Positions 15,190 to 17,904 of a stretch of 17,904 nt of DNA are shown one piece after another. The first letter of the stretch is position 1, and every line of letters starts with the position of its first letter. The position numbers and the translations under genes were made by a program. Location of the stretch: NCBI GenBank assembly GCA_002293315.1, contig DBCZ01000094.1, positions 11,862-29,765 of the forward strand, given 5' to 3'. The notes below the pieces were generated by a model. The model searched no databases and was not told where the DNA came from. It worked only from the letters and a program-made list of their open reading frames with translations. This DNA is from Ruminococcaceae bacterium UBA945. GTDB taxonomy: Bacteria; Bacillota; Clostridia; Oscillospirales; Acutalibacteraceae.

Positions 15190-16444
15190 ATGCCATGTTT
15201 TCCCTCGCAACCGCGAGCATGAGCTTTATTCTGTTCTCTTGGTTCACCTTTGTGGCGCTGGGGTCATAGTCAATCGGCACGATATTCGCCTCGGGCATAA
15301 TCTCCTTGATTTTGCGAATCATGCCCTTGCCCACGATGTGATTCGGCAGACAGCCGAACGGCTGGGCGCAGACGATATTGCCGTAGCCCTGTTCAATCAG
15401 CTCCATCATCTCGGCTGTGAGAAGCCAGCCCTCGCCCATCTTGCAGCCGTAGCCAATAATCGGCCCGACGATTTTTTTCAGATGAGCATACGGCGACGGC
15501 GCCGTGAACTGAGGATACTCTTTCACCGCATCGATGATGTTGTTCTCAAACTTGCAGAAAAAGTCGAACAGCAGCTTCACAACTGCTTTTTTGGCTGAGC
15601 TTCCGCCGTAAAGGTTTATGTCCTCAATTCGGTTGTCGGTTTTGAAAATCATGAAGCCGAGAATACCCGGCACCATGACCTCACAGTTTTGCTCGAAGAG
15701 AAATTCCTCGAGGTCATTGTTGGCGAGGGCAGAGTATTTCACATAGATTTCCCCGACTATCCCCACCTTCACCTTCTCTGTTTTGTTTATCTTAATTGCG
15801 GCGAAGTCCTTCACGATTTCCGCATAGTATTTCTTCGATTCCTTCTGCGAGAACGCTTTGCCCTCGCTGAACAGCTTCACGAGCTTTTCCGTCCAGCTTT
15901 CCATGAGCTTTTCAGCCTCGCCCGAATTTACCTCATAGGGCTTCACCTGGTTCTTCAGAAGCATCAATAAATCGCCGTAAGCAAGCGCCGCGATGGCCTT
16001 TCTCACCATCGGCAAAGTGAGCTTGAAGCCGCTGTTGCTCTCAAGCCCGGAGAGGTTTATCGAGATAACGGGCATCTTTTCAAGCCCGTCTTTTTTTAGC
16101 GCTTTCCTGATGAGATGAATATAGTTTGAAGCGCGGCAGCCGCCGCCGGTTTGCGTCATGATAAGCGCAACCTTGTCGAGGTCATAATTACCGCTGTGAA
16201 GCGCGTTCATCATCTGGCCGATGGTCAGCAGCGCCGGATAGCAGGTGTCGTTATGGACGTATTTTAAGCCCTCGTCAACGACCTCTCGGCCCGACGAACG
16301 CAGTAAATCAACCTTATAGCCATAGCTCTCAATGACCTTCATAATCAGCGCAAAATGGGTGGGGAGCATGTTCGGCACAAGAATCGTATGCGTTTCCTTC
16401 ATCTCTTTCGTGAATTCCACGCGCTCAATATTCGCCTTCGCCAT
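15188..16444 (-). CDS. HgdB-like 2-hydroxyacyl-CoA dehydratase-type subunit (C-terminal half of the large clostridial activase fusion)
   Basis: A 418-residue protein resembling the last third of the approximately 1400-residue acyl-CoA dehydratase activase proteins of Clostridia. It opens with VEFTKEMKETHTILVPNM and has cysteine motifs NDTCYPA (C68), QTGGGCRASNY (C103), GYGCKMGEG (C334) and VCAQPFGCLPNH (C359, C365), likely ligands of an iron-sulfur cluster as in the dehydratase family. The start is ATG 16444, because AAGGAGG sits about 8 nt upstream; a TTG one codon earlier is less likely. The start overlaps the stop of the upstream gene (TGATG), so the pair is coupled. The substrate of this family is unknown, and a true dehydratase role is not implied. 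The 3' end lies in the shared terminator. Confidence 0.82.
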   Translation of the reverse strand: MAKANIERVEFTKEMKETHTILVPNMLPTHFALIMKVIESYGYKVDLLRSSGREVVDEGLKYVHNDTCYPALLTIGQMMNALHSGNYDLDKVALIMTQTGGGCRASNYIHLIRKALKKDGLEKMPVISINLSGLESNSGFKLTLPMVRKAIAALAYGDLLMLLKNQVKPYEVNSGEAEKLMESWTEKLVKLFSEGKAFSQKESKKYYAEIVKDFAAIKINKTEKVKVGIVGEIYVKYSALANNDLEEFLFEQNCEVMVPGILGFMIFKTDNRIEDINLYGGSSAKKAVVKLLFDFFCKFENNIIDAVKEYPQFTAPSPYAHLKKIVGPIIGYGCKMGEGWLLTAEMMELIEQGYGNIVCAQPFGCLPNHIVGKGMIRKIKEIMPEANIVPIDYDPSATKVNQENRIKLMLAVARENMA

Positions 16445-17904
16445 CAATGCGCCTCCTTTCCGAGCCCGAGTGCCGCAAACAGGCTGCGAAGCCTGATTTT
16501 AACCGCGCCGAGGTTCGTGATTTCATCTATCTTAATTTGCGTGTAAATCCTGTCACCCGCCTCAAGAATGGCGCGGGTTTCATCGCCCGTAATAGCGTCT
16601 ACGCCGCAGCCGAACGAAACAAGCTGCACGAGGTTAATTCTCTTATCGCCGCTTTCGGCGATATATTTTGCCGCTGCGTAAAGCCTCGAGTGGTATGTCC
16701 ACTGGTTCAGCACGGCGGTAGGGAATTTCTCGGTTAAATCGTTGATGCTGTCTTCGCTGACGACCACCGCGCCGCACTCACAGCAGAGTTTGTCGATGCC
16801 GTGGTTGACCTCGGCGTCGAGATGATACGGCCGCCCGGCAAGCACGATGATTGGCAAATTCTTCTCATCGGCGAGCTTTAAAAAGGCCTTTCCCTTGTCA
16901 CGAATCTTCTTCATGAAGGAGTAATATTCCTCATAGGCTGCGTCGGAAGCCGCCTTGACCTCGGAGAGGCTGATGCCGTCAAAATACTTCGACAGAATCT
17001 CGGTCATTTTCTTCGGGAAGCTCTTGCGCTTGTGCAGACCGACGTAGTCATAGATGAATTTCGTGTTTTTGAGGGCGGCTATGTTTGCGTCCAGAACCTC
17101 GGGATAATACGCCACAACGGGGCAATTATAGTGGTTATCGCCCAAGCCCTCATCAAGGTTATAGGTCATGCAGGGATAGAATATTGCGTCCGGCTTCTCC
17201 TTGAGAAGCTCTTCAATATGCCCGTGAATCAGCTTTGCAGGATAGCAGACGGTGTCAGAGGGGATTGTATGCTGTCCTTCAAAATAGAGCTTGCGGCTCG
17301 ATTCCGGCGAAAGGAAAACCGAAAAGCCAAGCTTAGACAAAAATGTGTGCCAGAACGGATAAAGCTCAAACATATTCAGGCTCATCGGAATGCCTATGCG
17401 CCCTCTTGTTCCGTTCGTCGGCGCGTAGGAATCAAGAAGCTGCTTTTTGTAGTCATAGAGGTTATATTCAGAGGTCTCCGTCTTCCTTTGAAGCGGCTTC
17501 TCACAGCGGTTTCCGGCTATATACCTCTCTCCGTTCGAGAAGGTGTTGATTGTAAGTGAGCAATTATTCGAGCAGCGCTTGCAGGTGATTGCCTGAACCT
17601 CATGCTTGAAGCTTTTTAACTCTTCGAGGGTTATAAGAGAGGGCTCTGTGGGGACATATGCCTTTGCGAACAGCGCCGCGCCGTATGCGCCCATAATCCC
17701 CGCGATAGACGGCCTCGTGACGTTTTTGCCGATTTCCTTCTCAAATGAGCGCAGAACAGCGTCATTGAGGAAGGTGCCGCCCTGCACGACGATATGGTCG
17801 CCGAGCATTGAGGCGTCCGTCACGCGGATAACCTTATAAAGAGCGTTTTTCACGACGCTTATCGAAAGCCCCGCCGAGATATTTTCAATCGTGGCGCCGT
17901 CCTT
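16444..17904 (-). CDS. Acyl-CoA dehydratase activase-like protein, ASKHA end plus DUF2229 (partial)
   Basis: The frame is open from the right edge and shows 486 residues, so the N-terminus is missing; the GTG at 17853 is an internal Val codon, since coding continues upstream as GATIENISAGLSISVV. The visible part begins with the end of a BadF/BadG/HgdC-type ATPase domain (VVQGGTFLND, IAGIMGAYGAALFA). A cysteine cluster CKRCSNNC follows at visible residues 108, 111 and 115, with AGNRC at 134. A DUF2229-like region then runs through SDTVCYPAKLIHGH, FYPCMTYN and LAGRPYHLDAEVNHGID. In the dehydratase system such ATPases inject electrons into the partner at the cost of ATP; here that role is inferred. 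Usually this region is fused to the next gene. The promoter is outside the window. Confidence 0.82.
   Translation of the reverse strand, partial: KDGATIENISAGLSISVVKNALYKVIRVTDASMLGDHIVVQGGTFLNDAVLRSFEKEIGKNVTRPSIAGIMGAYGAALFAKAYVPTEPSLITLEELKSFKHEVQAITCKRCSNNCSLTINTFSNGERYIAGNRCEKPLQRKTETSEYNLYDYKKQLLDSYAPTNGTRGRIGIPMSLNMFELYPFWHTFLSKLGFSVFLSPESSRKLYFEGQHTIPSDTVCYPAKLIHGHIEELLKEKPDAIFYPCMTYNLDEGLGDNHYNCPVVAYYPEVLDANIAALKNTKFIYDYVGLHKRKSFPKKMTEILSKYFDGISLSEVKAASDAAYEEYYSFMKKIRDKGKAFLKLADEKNLPIIVLAGRPYHLDAEVNHGIDKLCCECGAVVVSEDSINDLTEKFPTAVLNQWTYHSRLYAAAKYIAESGDKRINLVQLVSFGCGVDAITGDETRAILEAGDRIYTQIKIDEITNLGAVKIRLRSLFAALGLGKEAH

Noticed and set aside
1..17904. CRISPR array, toxin-antitoxin, phage defence, prophage or transposase genes
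   Set aside because: No regularly spaced repeats, and every substantial coding frame is accounted for by housekeeping or metabolic genes; I found no support for such systems.

Overview
The window looks like chromosomal DNA from a low-to-moderate GC member of the Clostridia (Firmicutes). The main evidence is gene order: nusA, rnpM (ylxR), ylxQ, infB, rbfA, nrnA, truB, ribF, rpsO, pnp is the classic Firmicute translation and RNA-metabolism cluster. Strong Shine-Dalgarno sites, a B. subtilis-type phosphoglucomutase and a 2-hydroxyacyl-CoA dehydratase/activase-like gene pair typical of anaerobes agree with this. I cannot place it below class level.

Region 1 (1-6363, plus strand) is one tightly packed operon. 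It opens inside the 3' end of nusA. It continues through rnpM, an L7Ae-like RNA-binding protein, infB, rbfA, nrnA, truB and ribF, mostly with overlapping or abutting ends that imply translational coupling. Its theme is transcription elongation, translation initiation, 30S maturation, RNA turnover and tRNA modification, with flavin cofactor synthesis at the end.

Region 2 (6364-9297) holds rpsO and pnp. rpsO has its own near-consensus promoter, a structured leader of about 155 nt and a terminator-like hairpin behind it. The 232-nt rpsO-pnp gap contains a long inverted repeat. A clear terminator follows pnp.

Region 3 (9298-13341) carries a small ParB-like orphan protein. An extended -10 promoter follows, driving mnmA, proB, proA and a YfcE-like metallophosphoesterase. 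This unit combines tRNA 2-thiouridylation with the first two steps of proline synthesis. proB is the short form without a PUA domain.

Region 4 (13342-15190) is a single phosphoglucomutase/phosphomannomutase gene with its own promoter. It ends at a perfect bidirectional terminator shared with the convergent genes of region 5.

Region 5 (15188-17904, minus strand) holds two overlapping genes. Together they resemble the C-terminal part of the very large fused acyl-CoA dehydratase activase proteins of Clostridia. The first gene runs off the right edge. The function of this family is not established, and it is the least ordinary part of the window.

I saw no rRNA, tRNA, CRISPR array, prophage, transposase or defence system, and no convincing new multi-gene system. 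The best leads are the split activase/dehydratase pair, the rpsO leader, the inverted repeat ahead of pnp and the ParB-like orphan.
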